Source: Rhodoligotrophos defluvii (lineage in GTDB: Bacteria > Pseudomonadota > Alphaproteobacteria > Rhizobiales > Im1). From it: DNA of 64,000 nt. Made by a program: the position numbers and the translations under genes. Every line of letters begins with the position of its first letter. Positions within the stretch are counted from its first letter, which is position 1. The notes under the pieces are model-generated. The model had not been told where the DNA came from, searched no databases, and saw nothing but the letters and a program-made list of their open reading frames with translations. This document shows, one piece after another, positions 1 through 8,585 of this stretch. The stretch covers positions 1 to 64,000 of the forward strand of contig NZ_SZZM01000007.1 in NCBI RefSeq assembly GCF_005281615.1, given 5' to 3'.

Positions 1-1
1 C

Positions 2-517
2 GCCATCGGGACGGCAGGCGCCGTGGCAGCCGGCACGCTTGCCGGGGGTGCCGCCGCGCTCGGCGTTGCCCGCACGGGCGGCGCAGGAGCGCTATCCGCG
101 GTCCGTGCCGGGACCGCGCTCTCCTCCGGGGCCACGACCGCTTATGGCGTGGGGCAAGCCGCTTCGGGTGCGACCGGCGCCGCCGGTATCGCCGCCGGTC
201 TCGCCGGCGTTGCCAGGGCGGGCTCCGGTGTAGCGGTCGACACGGCCCGTTCCTTCGGCGCCCGCGTGTCCGGCGGCTTTTCCGAGAGCGCACGACGGGG
301 CCGCGAGGCCGCGTGGCAGGCGACCGGTGGCAGCAGGGCAGGGGGCGGCAGTGGCGTTGCCATGGTGCCGCCGGGGGACACGGGCGCTCCTGCATGGGCA
401 AGACGCCTGCGCGCCGAGCAGCGCCGGCGGGCGCGTGTTCACACGACGGAGCAGGCCATCCGGGAAGGCGACAGGCCCGGTGCCGGCACCAACCCCGATC
501 TCTCGGAGCGGGAGTAG
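2..517 (+). CDS. trbL: P-type conjugal transfer protein TrbL, C-terminal part (5' end outside window)
   Basis: The reading frame is open from the first bases of the window and ends at a TAG, so only the last 171 residues are present. They are extremely rich in Ala, Gly, Arg and Ser with a hydrophobic-free, basic tail, which is how the C-terminus of TrbL/VirB6-like inner-membrane proteins of Tn4371-type elements looks. The membrane-spanning N-terminal half lies outside. It is followed after 3 nt by trbF, then trbG and trbI, the canonical trb order; this context is the main support. TrbL forms part of the inner-membrane mating channel of the type IV secretion system. The low-complexity tail alone would not identify it. 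Confidence 0.8.
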   Translation, partial: AIGTAGAVAAGTLAGGAAALGVARTGGAGALSAVRAGTALSSGATTAYGVGQAASGATGAAGIAAGLAGVARAGSGVAVDTARSFGARVSGGFSESARRGREAAWQATGGSRAGGGSGVAMVPPGDTGAPAWARRLRAEQRRRARVHTTEQAIREGDRPGAGTNPDLSERE

Positions 518-520
518 CCC

Positions 521-1216
521 ATGTTCCGACGCGCGACCAACCGCTACGGCGACACCCCAGAGCCCGTCACCCCATACCAGAAGGCGCAGCAGCTCTGGGA
601 CGAGCGCCTCGGCTCGTCGCGCGTGCAGGCCAGGAACTGGCGGCTCATGGCGCTCTCCTGCCTGGCGCTCGCGACCGGGCTCGCGGCGGGCCTGCTCTGG
701 CAGTCGGCTCAGAGCCGCATCACGCCCTATGTTGTCGAGGTGGACAAGTTGGGCGGCGTGCAGGCGGTTGCGCCGGCCGTTCAGCCCTACGAGCCGACCG
801 ACGCCCAGATCGCCTATCACCTCGCACGCTTCGTCCAGGACGTCCGCTCGCTCTCGATCGATCCGATTGTGGTCCGGAAGAACTGGCTTGAGGCCTACGA
901 CTATGCGACCGACCGCGCGGCACAGGTCCTCAACACATTCGCCCGGACCAATGACCCGTTCAAGGCCGTCGGCGAGCGCAGCGTCTCGGTCGAGGTGACG
1001 AGCGTGGTCCGCGCCTCGGACAGCTCGTTCCAGGTGAAGTGGACGGAGCAGACCTGGCAGGGCGGCAACCTCTCCGAGACCGAGCGCTGGACCGGCATTC
1101 TTTCCGTCGTCGTTCGGCAGCCGCGCGATGTGGCGACGCTCCGCAAGAACCCCCTCGGCATCTATGTGCACGGCCTCGACTGGTCGCGCGAGCTCAATCC
1201 CGGAGAAACGCCATGA
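521..1216 (+). CDS. trbF: Conjugal transfer protein TrbF (VirB8-like)
   Basis: A 231-residue protein with a short cytoplasmic N-terminus, one membrane segment around residues 43-60 (hydrophobic run after NWRLMALS) and a periplasmic domain with the VirB8/TrbF features ITPYVVEVD and the later WTEQTW-RW strand pattern. Length fits TrbF. TrbF is a bitopic inner-membrane protein that nucleates the T4SS channel through contacts with TrbI/TrbG-type core components. The start ATG lies 3 nt after the trbL stop and its stop overlaps the trbG start (ATGA), so it is in the same operon. Nothing unusual seen. Confidence 0.93.
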   Translation: MFRRATNRYGDTPEPVTPYQKAQQLWDERLGSSRVQARNWRLMALSCLALATGLAAGLLWQSAQSRITPYVVEVDKLGGVQAVAPAVQPYEPTDAQIAYHLARFVQDVRSLSIDPIVVRKNWLEAYDYATDRAAQVLNTFARTNDPFKAVGERSVSVEVTSVVRASDSSFQVKWTEQTWQGGNLSETERWTGILSVVVRQPRDVATLRKNPLGIYVHGLDWSRELNPGETP

Positions 1217-2241
1217 CCCCGATCCGGATTCTTCTGTTCGGCGCCTCAGCCTTGGCGATCGCCGCCTGTGCAGCCGACGGCGCGCCGCCGCCAGAGATCT
1301 CCTATGACAGCGACGACTTCGCGCCGGCTACTGTCGAACCCGAGCCGTCCAGGCCGGTCGAGATCGTCACGTTGCCCGAGCCGCTGCCGCTCCCGGGCCA
1401 GTTGAAGCCGGTGCCTGACCGCGACCCGGCCGCACCCGACAAACGTCCGCCGCCGGCGCGCGTCGATGCCGCGAACAAGGCCGCGCGCCTGGAGCCGACC
1501 AAGCATGGTTATGTCAATGCCGTGCAGGTCTATCCCTTCACGGCGGGCGCGCTCTATCGCCTCTACGCGGCGCCCGAGCAGGTGAGCGACATCGCCCTGC
1601 AGCCCGGCGAAAAGCTGGTGGCCGTCTCGGCCGGCGATACCGTGCGCTGGGTCGTGGGCGACACCACCAGCGGCTCTGGCGACGAGCAGCAGGTCCATAT
1701 CCTCGTTAAGCCCGTGGCGCCGGACCTCGAGACCAATCTCGTCATCACCACCGACCGGCGTGCCTATCACCTGGAGCTGGAGAGCACCGAGCGCACCTAC
1801 ATGGCCTCGGTCTCCTGGCACTACCCGCATGACCAGCTGATCGCGTTGCGCCGGCAGAACGAGCGCGCGATCGATGCCGAGGCGCGCGTCGTCGATCGGG
1901 GGCTGTCCCTCGACCGTCTGCGCTTCCGCTACGAGATCACCGGCGACGATCCGCCCTGGCGGCCGGTGCGGGCATTCGACGACACGAACAAGGTCTACAT
2001 CGAGTTCCCACGGCGGATTGACCAGGGGGAGGCGCCGCCGCTGTTCGTGGTCGGATCGCAAGGTGGCGCGGAGCTCGTGAACTACCGGGTCCGCGACAAC
2101 TACTACATCGTCGACCGGCTGTTCGCGGCCGCCGAGCTCCGCCTCGGCGAAGACCCGCAGCAGGTGGTCCGAATCAGCCGCACCGACGGGCGCGCGGCGA
2201 ATGCCGATTCGGCACAACCGTTATCGGCGGAGGACCGCTGA
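1213..2241 (+). CDS. trbG: Conjugal transfer protein TrbG (VirB9-like)
   Basis: The chosen ATG at 1213 overlaps the trbF stop; an in-frame upstream ATG exists but would run back through trbF. The 342-residue product begins with a lipoprotein-like signal whose lipobox ends at Cys19 (LAIAAC). A proline-rich linker follows (about 30-90), then a VirB9/TrbG beta-domain with YPFTAGALYRLYAAPEQVSDIALQPGE and a C-terminal domain with VYIEFPRRI and NYRVRDNYYIVDRLF. TrbG is the periplasmic/outer-membrane-associated ring component of the T4SS core complex. Its stop TGA overlaps the trbI start. Confidence 0.93.
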   Translation: MTPIRILLFGASALAIAACAADGAPPPEISYDSDDFAPATVEPEPSRPVEIVTLPEPLPLPGQLKPVPDRDPAAPDKRPPPARVDAANKAARLEPTKHGYVNAVQVYPFTAGALYRLYAAPEQVSDIALQPGEKLVAVSAGDTVRWVVGDTTSGSGDEQQVHILVKPVAPDLETNLVITTDRRAYHLELESTERTYMASVSWHYPHDQLIALRRQNERAIDAEARVVDRGLSLDRLRFRYEITGDDPPWRPVRAFDDTNKVYIEFPRRIDQGEAPPLFVVGSQGGAELVNYRVRDNYYIVDRLFAAAELRLGEDPQQVVRISRTDGRAANADSAQPLSAEDR

Positions 2242-3509
2242 TGACCAACCCGGCCGATTCGCAGGGTGGACCGCCAAAGACCGATCCGGAGGCGTTGACG
2301 CTCCGCACACGGCCGCGGCCCGTCACGCGCTTCAATCGGAAGGTGCTGATCGCCGGCGCTGCGCTCGGCTCCGCCGCGATCCTCGGCGCGACACTGGTGG
2401 CGCTCAATCCACCGAGCTTCCGCACGCAGGAATCCGGCGGCGAGCTCTACAACATAGACCGCAAGCCGACTGCCGAAGGGCTCGCGGGCCTCCCGCGCAA
2501 CTACGGCGAGATCGCCCCGAAACCGGTGCCGCAGCTCGGGCCAGCTCTCCCGGGCGATGTAGGGCCGCCGGTTGTCAGCATGGAACGCGAGCTTGGTGTC
2601 GTGCCGCCCCCACCCACCGCATCTGGCCCCATCTTCCGGCCCAATCCCGAGGACGATGCGGCACGCGCCGAACGCCTCCGGCTGGCACGCCAGGCGCAGC
2701 AGGCACGTGAGGCCGGCGTCTTCTTTCAGATCTCCGCACGACGCGAGACGGCAGGTGCATCCGCACAGCCCTCGCCCGGTCAGGGATCATCGCCCGACGG
2801 CGCGATGGGTATGGCCGAAGGAGAGACGCGCCGCCTCGAGCTCGACCGTGAGCGCGACCAGAACTATCAGGGCCACAAGCTCGACTTCCTGAACCAGCGC
2901 GTCGATCGCGAGATCTACAACCCGCATCCTCTGCAGGAGCCGGTCTCGCCCTACCAGGTGATGGCGGGCACGGCGATCCCGGCGAGCCTGGTTACCGGCA
3001 TCAACTCCGATCTGCCGGGACTGGTGATCGCCCAGGTCACCGGGAATGTCTACGACACGCCGACCGGCCGATATCTCCTGATCCCGCAGGGTGCGCGCCT
3101 CATCGGGAAATACGACAGCGTCATCGCCTTCGGCCAGAGCCGGGCGCTCGTCATCTGGAACCGTATCGTGATGCCGGATGGCTCCTCGATCGTGATCGAG
3201 AACCTGCCGGCGACCGACACCGCCGGCTACGCCGGGCTCGAGGACGAGGTCGACTATCACACTTGGCGGCTCATCACCGGCGTTGCGTTGTCGACGGTGC
3301 TCGGTGTGGGCACCGAGCTGACCTTCGGCGAGGACGAGGGTGATCTCGTCCGGGCGCTGCGCGAGGCCGCCCAGCGGGACACCAACCGGGCGGGTCAGCG
3401 GATCACCGAGCGCAACCTCAACATCCAGCCGACCATCACCATCCGGCCCGGCTGGCCGCTCCGCGTCATCGTCCACAAGGACTTGGTCCTGCGGCCATAC
3501 GAGAGGTGA
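2241..3509 (+). CDS. trbI: Conjugal transfer protein TrbI (VirB10-like)
   Basis: A 422-residue VirB10-type protein. There is a cytoplasmic N-terminus with a single membrane segment about residues 34-53, a long Pro/Ala/Arg-rich periplasmic linker, then the TrbI C-terminal domain with YQVMAGTAIPASLVTGINSD, the GNVYDTPTGRYLLIPQGARL block and WNRIVMPDGSSI. These are hallmark motifs of the family. VirB10/TrbI spans both membranes and links the inner-membrane ATPase energy state to channel opening. It is the last of the trb genes and is followed within 12 nt by the DUF2274 gene. Confidence 0.95.
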   Translation: MTNPADSQGGPPKTDPEALTLRTRPRPVTRFNRKVLIAGAALGSAAILGATLVALNPPSFRTQESGGELYNIDRKPTAEGLAGLPRNYGEIAPKPVPQLGPALPGDVGPPVVSMERELGVVPPPPTASGPIFRPNPEDDAARAERLRLARQAQQAREAGVFFQISARRETAGASAQPSPGQGSSPDGAMGMAEGETRRLELDRERDQNYQGHKLDFLNQRVDREIYNPHPLQEPVSPYQVMAGTAIPASLVTGINSDLPGLVIAQVTGNVYDTPTGRYLLIPQGARLIGKYDSVIAFGQSRALVIWNRIVMPDGSSIVIENLPATDTAGYAGLEDEVDYHTWRLITGVALSTVLGVGTELTFGEDEGDLVRALREAAQRDTNRAGQRITERNLNIQPTITIRPGWPLRVIVHKDLVLRPYER

Positions 3510-3521
3510 AGGAGCCACAGC

Positions 3522-3830
3522 ATGCCCGACCTGAAGCTTGCGAAGCTCCCCGACCGCACGCCGGTCAAGATCACGATCACGGTGAGCCCCGAGCTGAACA
3601 ACGCGCTTCAGGTCTATGCCGAGCTCTATCGCGAGACCTATGGCGCAGCCGAGCCGGTGCCGGAGCTTATTCCGTACATGTTGGAAGGCTTCCTCGCCGC
3701 CGACCGCGGCTTCACCAAGGCGCGGAAGGACAAGCAGTTCGACGGCAGCTCGCGAGCCACGGCGCTGGCCCGGCAACCGGCGCGCCGCCGCACTGCGGAA
3801 CCGAGTGATCCATCGCCCACTGCAAGCTGA
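3522..3830 (+). CDS. DUF2274 domain-containing protein, companion of trb operons
   Basis: A 102-residue protein beginning MPDLKLAKLPDRTPVKITI, with the ribbon-helix-helix-like pattern of DUF2274 (strand KITITVSPEL followed by two amphipathic helices, then PYMLEGFLAADRGF). A short start at 3506 in another frame was rejected because 3522 gives the conserved family N-terminus. DUF2274 genes lie directly after trbI in Tn4371-like elements; the fold suggests DNA binding but no function is established. The C-terminal 20 residues (Arg/Pro rich) look disordered. Confidence 0.8.
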   Translation: MPDLKLAKLPDRTPVKITITVSPELNNALQVYAELYRETYGAAEPVPELIPYMLEGFLAADRGFTKARKDKQFDGSSRATALARQPARRRTAEPSDPSPTAS

Positions 3831-3844
3831 GGAGGAGCAGAACG

Positions 3845-4165
3845 ATGTCCGTGATCGGTACATTCACGCCCGCCAAGGATGGCGGTTGGATTGGCACCAT
3901 CCGCACGCTCACCATCGAGGTGAAGGCGCGGTTTGTGCCCAACGACAACCGGGACAGCGAGCGAGCGCCGGCGTTCCGCATATTCGCTGGGCGGTCGGAA
4001 CTCGGTGCGGCCTGGCGCGAGCGCACCAGCGGAGAGAACCCGCGCGAGTATCTGAGCGTCCGTTTCGACGACCCGGGCCTGCTGGAGCCGATCTCTGCGG
4101 CCATGTTCGAGGCCGCCGACGGCAAAACCGCCCAGCTTATTTGGAGTAGGCAACGACCGGCCTGA
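3845..4165 (+). CDS. DUF736 domain-containing protein
   Basis: A 106-residue protein matching the DUF736 pattern: MSVIGTFTPAKDGGWIGTIRTL at the N-terminus, AFRIFAGRSELGAAW in the middle, and YLSVRFDDPGLLEPISAAMFE near the end. It is preceded by a clear ribosome-binding sequence (gaggagcag about 7 nt upstream). DUF736 proteins are small, widely found in integrative conjugative elements and plasmids near transfer genes. Their role is unknown; a relation to nucleic-acid-binding small beta proteins is only a guess. It ends the plus-strand transfer block. Confidence 0.88.
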   Translation: MSVIGTFTPAKDGGWIGTIRTLTIEVKARFVPNDNRDSERAPAFRIFAGRSELGAAWRERTSGENPREYLSVRFDDPGLLEPISAAMFEAADGKTAQLIWSRQRPA

Positions 4166-4426
4166 ACATCGCTGGGGGCAAAAAATCCACCGCCGGAAGT
4201 GCAAGCGGGATCGTGACCGGAAGTCCCGGCAGGCCGACCGCCGCAGCGGCGAGCCCCTTAGAGCCGACGAGCGGCGCTGGTTCAGGTCGATGGTCCAGCG
4301 CATCGCCGCGATCCTCGCCATCGGCCCGCAACTAAACGATCTGTATTCGTTGGCCGCCGAGGACGCCTTTACGGCCGCCGAGCTGGGGATCGAGCGGTAG
4401 GCACCATCGCCATTGGCCGATGTTTC
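4166..4426 (+). other. Gene-free gap with a possible small ORF remnant ending at 4400
   Basis: No normal gene fits here. One plus-strand frame is open from before the DUF736 stop to a TAG at 4398-4400. Its last 45 or so residues look protein-like (RWFRSMVQRIAAILAIGPQ, then LYSLAAEDAFTAAELGIE), preceded by a very Arg-rich stretch. The only ATG in it (at the codon for M in RSMVQ) would leave about 33 residues. It may be the 3' remnant of an accessory gene or a small gene with a non-ATG start. No terminator was recognised between it and the convergent gene. Confidence 0.3.
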
Positions 4427-5427
4427 TCAGATAGGCACGGTTTCGGGGGTGTAGGGGATGTCAACGTGCAGGTCACCGCCAGGCAGGCGCGTAAGCATCA
4501 TGCCTCCCTCAGCAAGAACTTGAGTGGCGATTTCCTTGAGCGGTTGAAACTCTGCGGGTGAGGTCCACGCGCCGCGCCGGGACCAAAGGTTCCGCAGCGC
4601 TTCCCTAAGTTGGTTGACGAACGGAGCGGAGGCGCTTGTGGCCAGGACGGCCTGCGCCTGAGGTGCCGTGTCCAGCTCTTCGCCCCGGCCGTCGAGATGC
4701 CCGATCAGGTAGGCGGCCATACGCAAGGGTTCGCACAGCGGGCGGCCGGCCTCCTCAAGAACGCGGTTCAGGTCGCCGTGCAGACGATAGGCGCGGATCG
4801 CGTCGTTTGCGAGGCTACGCGCGTCCCGAGTGACTCCCACAAAGCACTCTTCATATCGCGACGCCTGCCCCGCGCCGAATATCGCGCTAATACGGCATGC
4901 CGCGTACTCTTCCCAGAGTGCGCCGATAATCGGCTCGAAGAGGGCTTCCTCGTAATCCGTGATCTGACGCTGAAGAATGGTGCCCGGAAAGCATATATCC
5001 CTGTGTTTCAGGTCTTCGATATGCGCGCACTCGTGCGCCACCAGGTACAAGGCCTGTTCGAATTCGTCGCCCTCCTGCCGCTCAAGCGGCAGCACGAAAG
5101 GGGCGTGAAAAACGAGGTGTCCCTTTATCACACCATCGCGCAGGACGGCCGGCGCCATCGCGACGCCAAGCATCTGATCGCTTGAGGTTCTTGTCAGCGC
5201 CTGGTCGGCGTATAGCCGCGGTCGAGCTGCGCAAGTGCATCGTCATAGTCGTAGGCGACCGTAATTCCGTCGAGCCGGTCAAGGTCGATATACCGGCTGA
5301 TTGACCGGACTGTGTAGGCGATGACGTGAGTAAACTGCTCGGCAGTCTCCGTGTCTGCAAAATTTCGCGCGCTGACCGCAATGGAGTCAGGAGCGGTGGA
5401 AGGCGGCAGATCGTCCGTTTCCGACAT
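4427..5427 (-). pseudogene. HExxH metallopeptidase-like protein gene split by a frameshift, downstream of nucC
   Basis: Two minus-strand ORFs appear to be one gene. The first (5427 to a TGA at 5194-5196) encodes 77 residues ending GITVAYDYDDALAQLDRGY. The second starts at ATG 5173 and encodes 248 residues beginning MLGVAMAPAVLRDG. The second frame stays open upstream to the first ORF's end (reading LTRTSSDQ just before MLGV), so a single-base shift near 5195-5205 would give one continuous protein of about 330 residues. The second part contains HECAHIEDLKH, a zinc HExxH motif (H47, E48, H51 of that ORF), and later an ALWEEYAACRIS helix that could supply a third ligand. The first ATG lies 9 nt after the nucC stop, so it belongs to the CBASS operon. 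A real mutation, an assembly error or recoding are all possible. Confidence 0.6.
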
Positions 5428-5436
5428 TCGAGTTCG

Positions 5437-6162
5437 CTATTTAGAGAGCCATTCGGCGTATGCTTGCACGTCGATCATCGGCACGGTGCCGCTGAACTGT
5501 AGCTGCGAAATCAGCTTCAGCAGGAACGCCGTCGCCGACTTGCCGCCGTTGTGACTTGCATACCGGCTGTCTTCCTGATCGAAGCTGAAATACCCGTGGG
5601 CCGCGACGCAGCCCAGGTCGAGGCGGTCGCCGTCCTGCCCGTCGCCGAGCGCGTCGAGCAACGCGTCGCCCAGGCCAGGCGTCCAGTCGCTTTCGAATGT
5701 CAGTATGCCGCCCAGAATCGGGATCAGCGGCTTTGCCGGATATGTGCCACCGGCGTGAGGAATCGGCAGGCTGGTGCGGTGAAGGCGGCGCACGCTTCCC
5801 ACCTTCTCCCGCGCATAGCTGACCTGGCTTGCGTTGATCGCCTGCTTCGCTTCGAACACGGCATAGACGCTTTCCGCGGGAATGATGGTCTGCCCTTCAT
5901 AGTGGAAGATGAAGGGCGAATACTGCCGGTCGAAGACGACGACATCGATCTGCTGGCTGAATACGCCCCGGCTATCGACGACATGGGCGGTTGCAGCCTG
6001 ATACCGCTGCGGCAGGTAAGTCTGCAGGAGTTCCAGCCATACCTTTTCGCTCGCATCGCCTTTCGTGCCCGGATGACCGAAGCTCTTGCGCACCGTTTCC
6101 AGCCGCCGCTGGATGTCGTCGTGCAGCCCCGAGAGGAGCTGCGAGAGGGACCACTCGCTCAT
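5437..6162 (-). CDS. nucC: NucC, cyclic-trinucleotide-activated DNA endonuclease, CBASS effector
   Basis: A 241-residue protein with a PD-(D/E)xK nuclease core. Asp73 lies in QIDVVVFD and Glu104 and Lys106 in VFEAKQ, the same numbering as the active site I recall for NucC of E. coli MS115-1. The flanking GHPGTKGDASEKVW, FDRQYSPFIF and SVRRLHRTSLPIPHAGGTYP blocks also fit the family. Known NucC forms trimers that bind cyclic tri-AMP, pair into hexamers and cut double-stranded DNA to fragments, killing the infected cell. The start overlaps the cap6 stop (ATGA), so it is translationally coupled as the last core gene of the operon cdnC-cap7-cap6-nucC. Confidence 0.95.
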   Translation of the reverse strand: MSEWSLSQLLSGLHDDIQRRLETVRKSFGHPGTKGDASEKVWLELLQTYLPQRYQAATAHVVDSRGVFSQQIDVVVFDRQYSPFIFHYEGQTIIPAESVYAVFEAKQAINASQVSYAREKVGSVRRLHRTSLPIPHAGGTYPAKPLIPILGGILTFESDWTPGLGDALLDALGDGQDGDRLDLGCVAAHGYFSFDQEDSRYASHNGGKSATAFLLKLISQLQFSGTVPMIDVQAYAEWLSK

Positions 6163-7097
6163 GCTGCACCGTCCTGAAAGGGGGGCGTCGGCGCCATCCT
6201 TCGCGCGATCTCCAGCGCGCGAGCCGCCGTCACCGTTTGCGTCGGATAGGCGTCGAGCACAATGTTGGGCAGCAACCGCTGCGTCAGGTCCGAGAACGTG
6301 AACCCGTAGCCGCCTTCCTTGCGCGCGCCGGTCGCGGCGACCACGGCGTCGATCTGCGGTTGCGAGAACCCGAGCTGCTTGAGCGCCGGCCCCAGAACGG
6401 CCCGCCGCTGCGTTTCATCGGGCCGCTGGAACGTCAAAATATCCGCCGCCCGCCTGCGCACGGCCGGATCAAGCGCCGTGAGCCTGTTCGTGCACATGAT
6501 AACCGCGGCGGGCACGCGGCTGTTGGCGAGGCGGTCCACGCCCCGGATAAAGGCGTTCACACCCGCGCGGTCCTCGTGATGCATCTGCGCCGCCTCCCGG
6601 GACTGGGCGAGGGCATCCGCCTCATCGACGAGAAGAATGACCGCGCCGCGCGACCGCGCGCCGCTGCCCTTGAGCTTGCCGGCCTCGGTATGGGCATAGT
6701 CGAAGGCGGCGGAGAGGAGTTGCGTCATCTCGCCGACGCGTCCCTGGCCGCGCGTCGAGAGGCTCATTGGGAAAAGGGTGATCTCGATATCCTCCTGCCG
6801 CGCCACGGCATCGCCGATCGTCTCGGCGAGTTCCGATTTTCCCGACCCGACATCGCCCGCCAGCACGACGAGGGGCGGACGGCGCAGCACCGCGTGCAGC
6901 ACGCCGTTGGCGCCGGGATGGTGTTTCTTCGCCCAGGCTTCGAGGCCCGCCGGGTTGACCAGCAGCCCGAGGATCTTCGTCAGGCGCGCCTTGTGATCGT
7001 CCAGGCCGACGAGACGCGCGAGTCGTTCCTGCGGGTCGAAGTCCGGGTAAGTGATACGTCGTTCGAACAGCTCGTCGAGGGCAGGCCGTGTTGTCAT
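6159..7097 (-). CDS. cap6: Cap6, TRIP13/Pch2-like AAA+ ATPase of type III CBASS
   Basis: The ATG at 7097 overlaps the stop of the HORMA gene; longer in-frame starts would overlap it fully. The 312-residue product has Walker A GDVGSGKSE (81-89), Walker B AVILLVDEADAL (D158, E159), sensor-1 Asn204 in MCTNR and Arg214-216 as likely arginine fingers. Bacterial Trip13-like ATPases remodel the closed HORMA protein to the open state and so switch off the CD-NTase, which keeps the system silent without infection. Position between the HORMA gene and nucC is the standard type III layout. Confidence 0.93.
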   Translation of the reverse strand: MTTRPALDELFERRITYPDFDPQERLARLVGLDDHKARLTKILGLLVNPAGLEAWAKKHHPGANGVLHAVLRRPPLVVLAGDVGSGKSELAETIGDAVARQEDIEITLFPMSLSTRGQGRVGEMTQLLSAAFDYAHTEAGKLKGSGARSRGAVILLVDEADALAQSREAAQMHHEDRAGVNAFIRGVDRLANSRVPAAVIMCTNRLTALDPAVRRRAADILTFQRPDETQRRAVLGPALKQLGFSQPQIDAVVAATGARKEGGYGFTFSDLTQRLLPNIVLDAYPTQTVTAARALEIARRMAPTPPFQDGAA

Positions 7098-7612
7098 CAG
7101 TAACTCCTTACGGTCGCGCGATCGAGCGCCCGGCCGCCCGACGAATAGGTCCGGTCGCCACTCAGGTAGCCGTTGATGCCCGGCTCCGGGGCGCCCGTCC
7201 GCGGGAACGGCAGGCGCTTCTCGAATTCCGCCTTCTCCGCGTCGGTCAGGCTGTGCCATGCCGCGCTGTAGGTCATGTAGCTGTAGAAAGAGGCGCCACT
7301 GACATCCGCTCCGGGGCGAATCCGGCCCGGATCATCGTCGTTCGCAGAACCGCCTGCGAGGTCACGCGCCGTATACCGCAGTGTCGGCTCGATCCATTCG
7401 CCGTTGCGGCGAAACCCGTAGGTGACGGTGCCAAGGTATCCCGCCTTGAGGAACTCGATCGCCTCCGCTTCGTAGCCGGTAATCTCCGAGTCACTCGGAT
7501 ATCCGTACAGCCGCTGCATCCGCTTGAGGTCGGTGGCGACCTTCGCCGCCATGTGCTTGGCGTGCGTGAGGGTGAACGTGGTCGTTTCGGCGAGCGTGTA
7601 GCTGTAGGTCAT
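7097..7612 (-). CDS. cap7: Cap7, bacterial HORMA-domain protein, CD-NTase activator
   Basis: The start at 7612 gives MTYSYTLAETTTFTLTHAKH, the conserved N-terminus of the bacterial HORMA family 1; longer upstream starts give Arg-rich nonsense overlapping cdnC. The 171-residue product has the family blocks HMAAKVATDLKRMQRLYG, EAIEFLKAGYLGTVTYGF and a C-terminal safety-belt region with YLSGDRTYSS. In type III CBASS the HORMA protein senses an infection-associated peptide, closes around it, then binds and activates the CD-NTase. The gene starts 7 nt after the cdnC stop and its own stop overlaps cap6. Confidence 0.93.
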   Translation of the reverse strand: MTYSYTLAETTTFTLTHAKHMAAKVATDLKRMQRLYGYPSDSEITGYEAEAIEFLKAGYLGTVTYGFRRNGEWIEPTLRYTARDLAGGSANDDDPGRIRPGADVSGASFYSYMTYSAAWHSLTDAEKAEFEKRLPFPRTGAPEPGINGYLSGDRTYSSGGRALDRATVRSY

Positions 7613-7619
7613 ATCCCCC

Positions 7620-8585
7620 TCACACCTGGAACGAAGGTCCGAAGACCTTCTGCCAGTAATAGACAGTTTCCTGCTTCGTCGGCGCGGCGAGCGCCGAATC
7701 GATGGCATCGCCCGCATCGAGCGCGGCATCCACGATCGCGTCGGCCTGCGCGGCGGTATAGAGCCGGCTGACGTTGTTCTTCTCGTTCACCGGGTCGATG
7801 ATCTGCACCGGCTCGGAAAACGACCCGACCGCCGAAGCCGCGTAGCAGTCGGTGAAGACGATCTTCTCCCGCATGTTGCTGCGGGCGAGGTAGGTGAAGA
7901 AGTGCTGGAGCGCCTCGGGGTAGTCGGAGAAGTCAAGCCCCTGGTCGCACAGGTGCGAGAGGATCATCTCGATCATGAAGGATTTGAACCGGAAATCCTC
8001 CTTCTCCCGCTTCATGTTCCGCGCCCAGAACTTCACCAGCCGCGCGACCTGCGCGAAGTGCGTTTCCTGCGCCGTCTTGCGCTTGCGCGTAAACTCCAGG
8101 TGGAGCGGGATGCTGGTTTTCAGGAACGAGCCGTCGTCCTGGCTGACGAGGTTGCCGTACCACTGCGGGTCGCCGTCATAGAGAATCGGCACGACATCGA
8201 CATCAAGGCCCGATCCGCGGAAGGAGACGGTCACGCTGTAGGTCTGCGGCTTGACTTGATCGGGGCTGAAGTTCGGAAACGCCTTCCGCAGGCGCTCGGC
8301 CAGGTAGTCCAGCAATGCCTTGATGTCGCTGGGCGCATCGGCGCCGCTGATGTAGCAGCCCACGTCGATATCGTTCAGCGACCGGAGCGCCGTCCCTTTC
8401 GCGAGGCTGCCCGAGAGCAGCATCTTCTTGAGCGTGAAGTCAGGGTGCTCATCGAGGTAGCTTTCGAGCCTCTCCCGAAGGCGGCGGGCCTGAGCGCGGT
8501 ACTCGTCCGCCTTATCCTTCGGCAGGTTCACCTTGTCTTGCGCGAAGCGGACGATGTCGCCGTGGTCTACGTGTTGTCTTCCCAT
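7620..8585 (-). CDS. cdnC: CD-NTase (CdnC type), cyclic oligonucleotide synthase of CBASS
   Basis: A 321-residue nucleotidyltransferase with the GS motif at G59-S60 (MLLSGSLAKGT), catalytic acids D72 and D74 (LNDIDVG) and the third acid in LDVDVVPIL (D130). A helical domain follows with HFAQVARLVKFWARNMK. Pairing with HORMA, TRIP13 and NucC points to clade C enzymes, which make cyclic tri-AMP as second messenger. It is the first gene of the minus-strand CBASS operon and has its promoter in the divergent region shared with capH. The translation signal is a purine stretch aagaaag before ATG 8585. Confidence 0.94.
   Translation of the reverse strand: MGRQHVDHGDIVRFAQDKVNLPKDKADEYRAQARRLRERLESYLDEHPDFTLKKMLLSGSLAKGTALRSLNDIDVGCYISGADAPSDIKALLDYLAERLRKAFPNFSPDQVKPQTYSVTVSFRGSGLDVDVVPILYDGDPQWYGNLVSQDDGSFLKTSIPLHLEFTRKRKTAQETHFAQVARLVKFWARNMKREKEDFRFKSFMIEMILSHLCDQGLDFSDYPEALQHFFTYLARSNMREKIVFTDCYAASAVGSFSEPVQIIDPVNEKNNVSRLYTAAQADAIVDAALDAGDAIDSALAAPTKQETVYYWQKVFGPSFQV

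Noticed and set aside
92-1171. Long minus-strand ORF of 359 codons opposite trbL/trbF
   Set aside because: It is antisense to clear trb genes in GC-rich DNA, and its product has no family features. Many similar antisense ORFs in the window were left out for the same reason.
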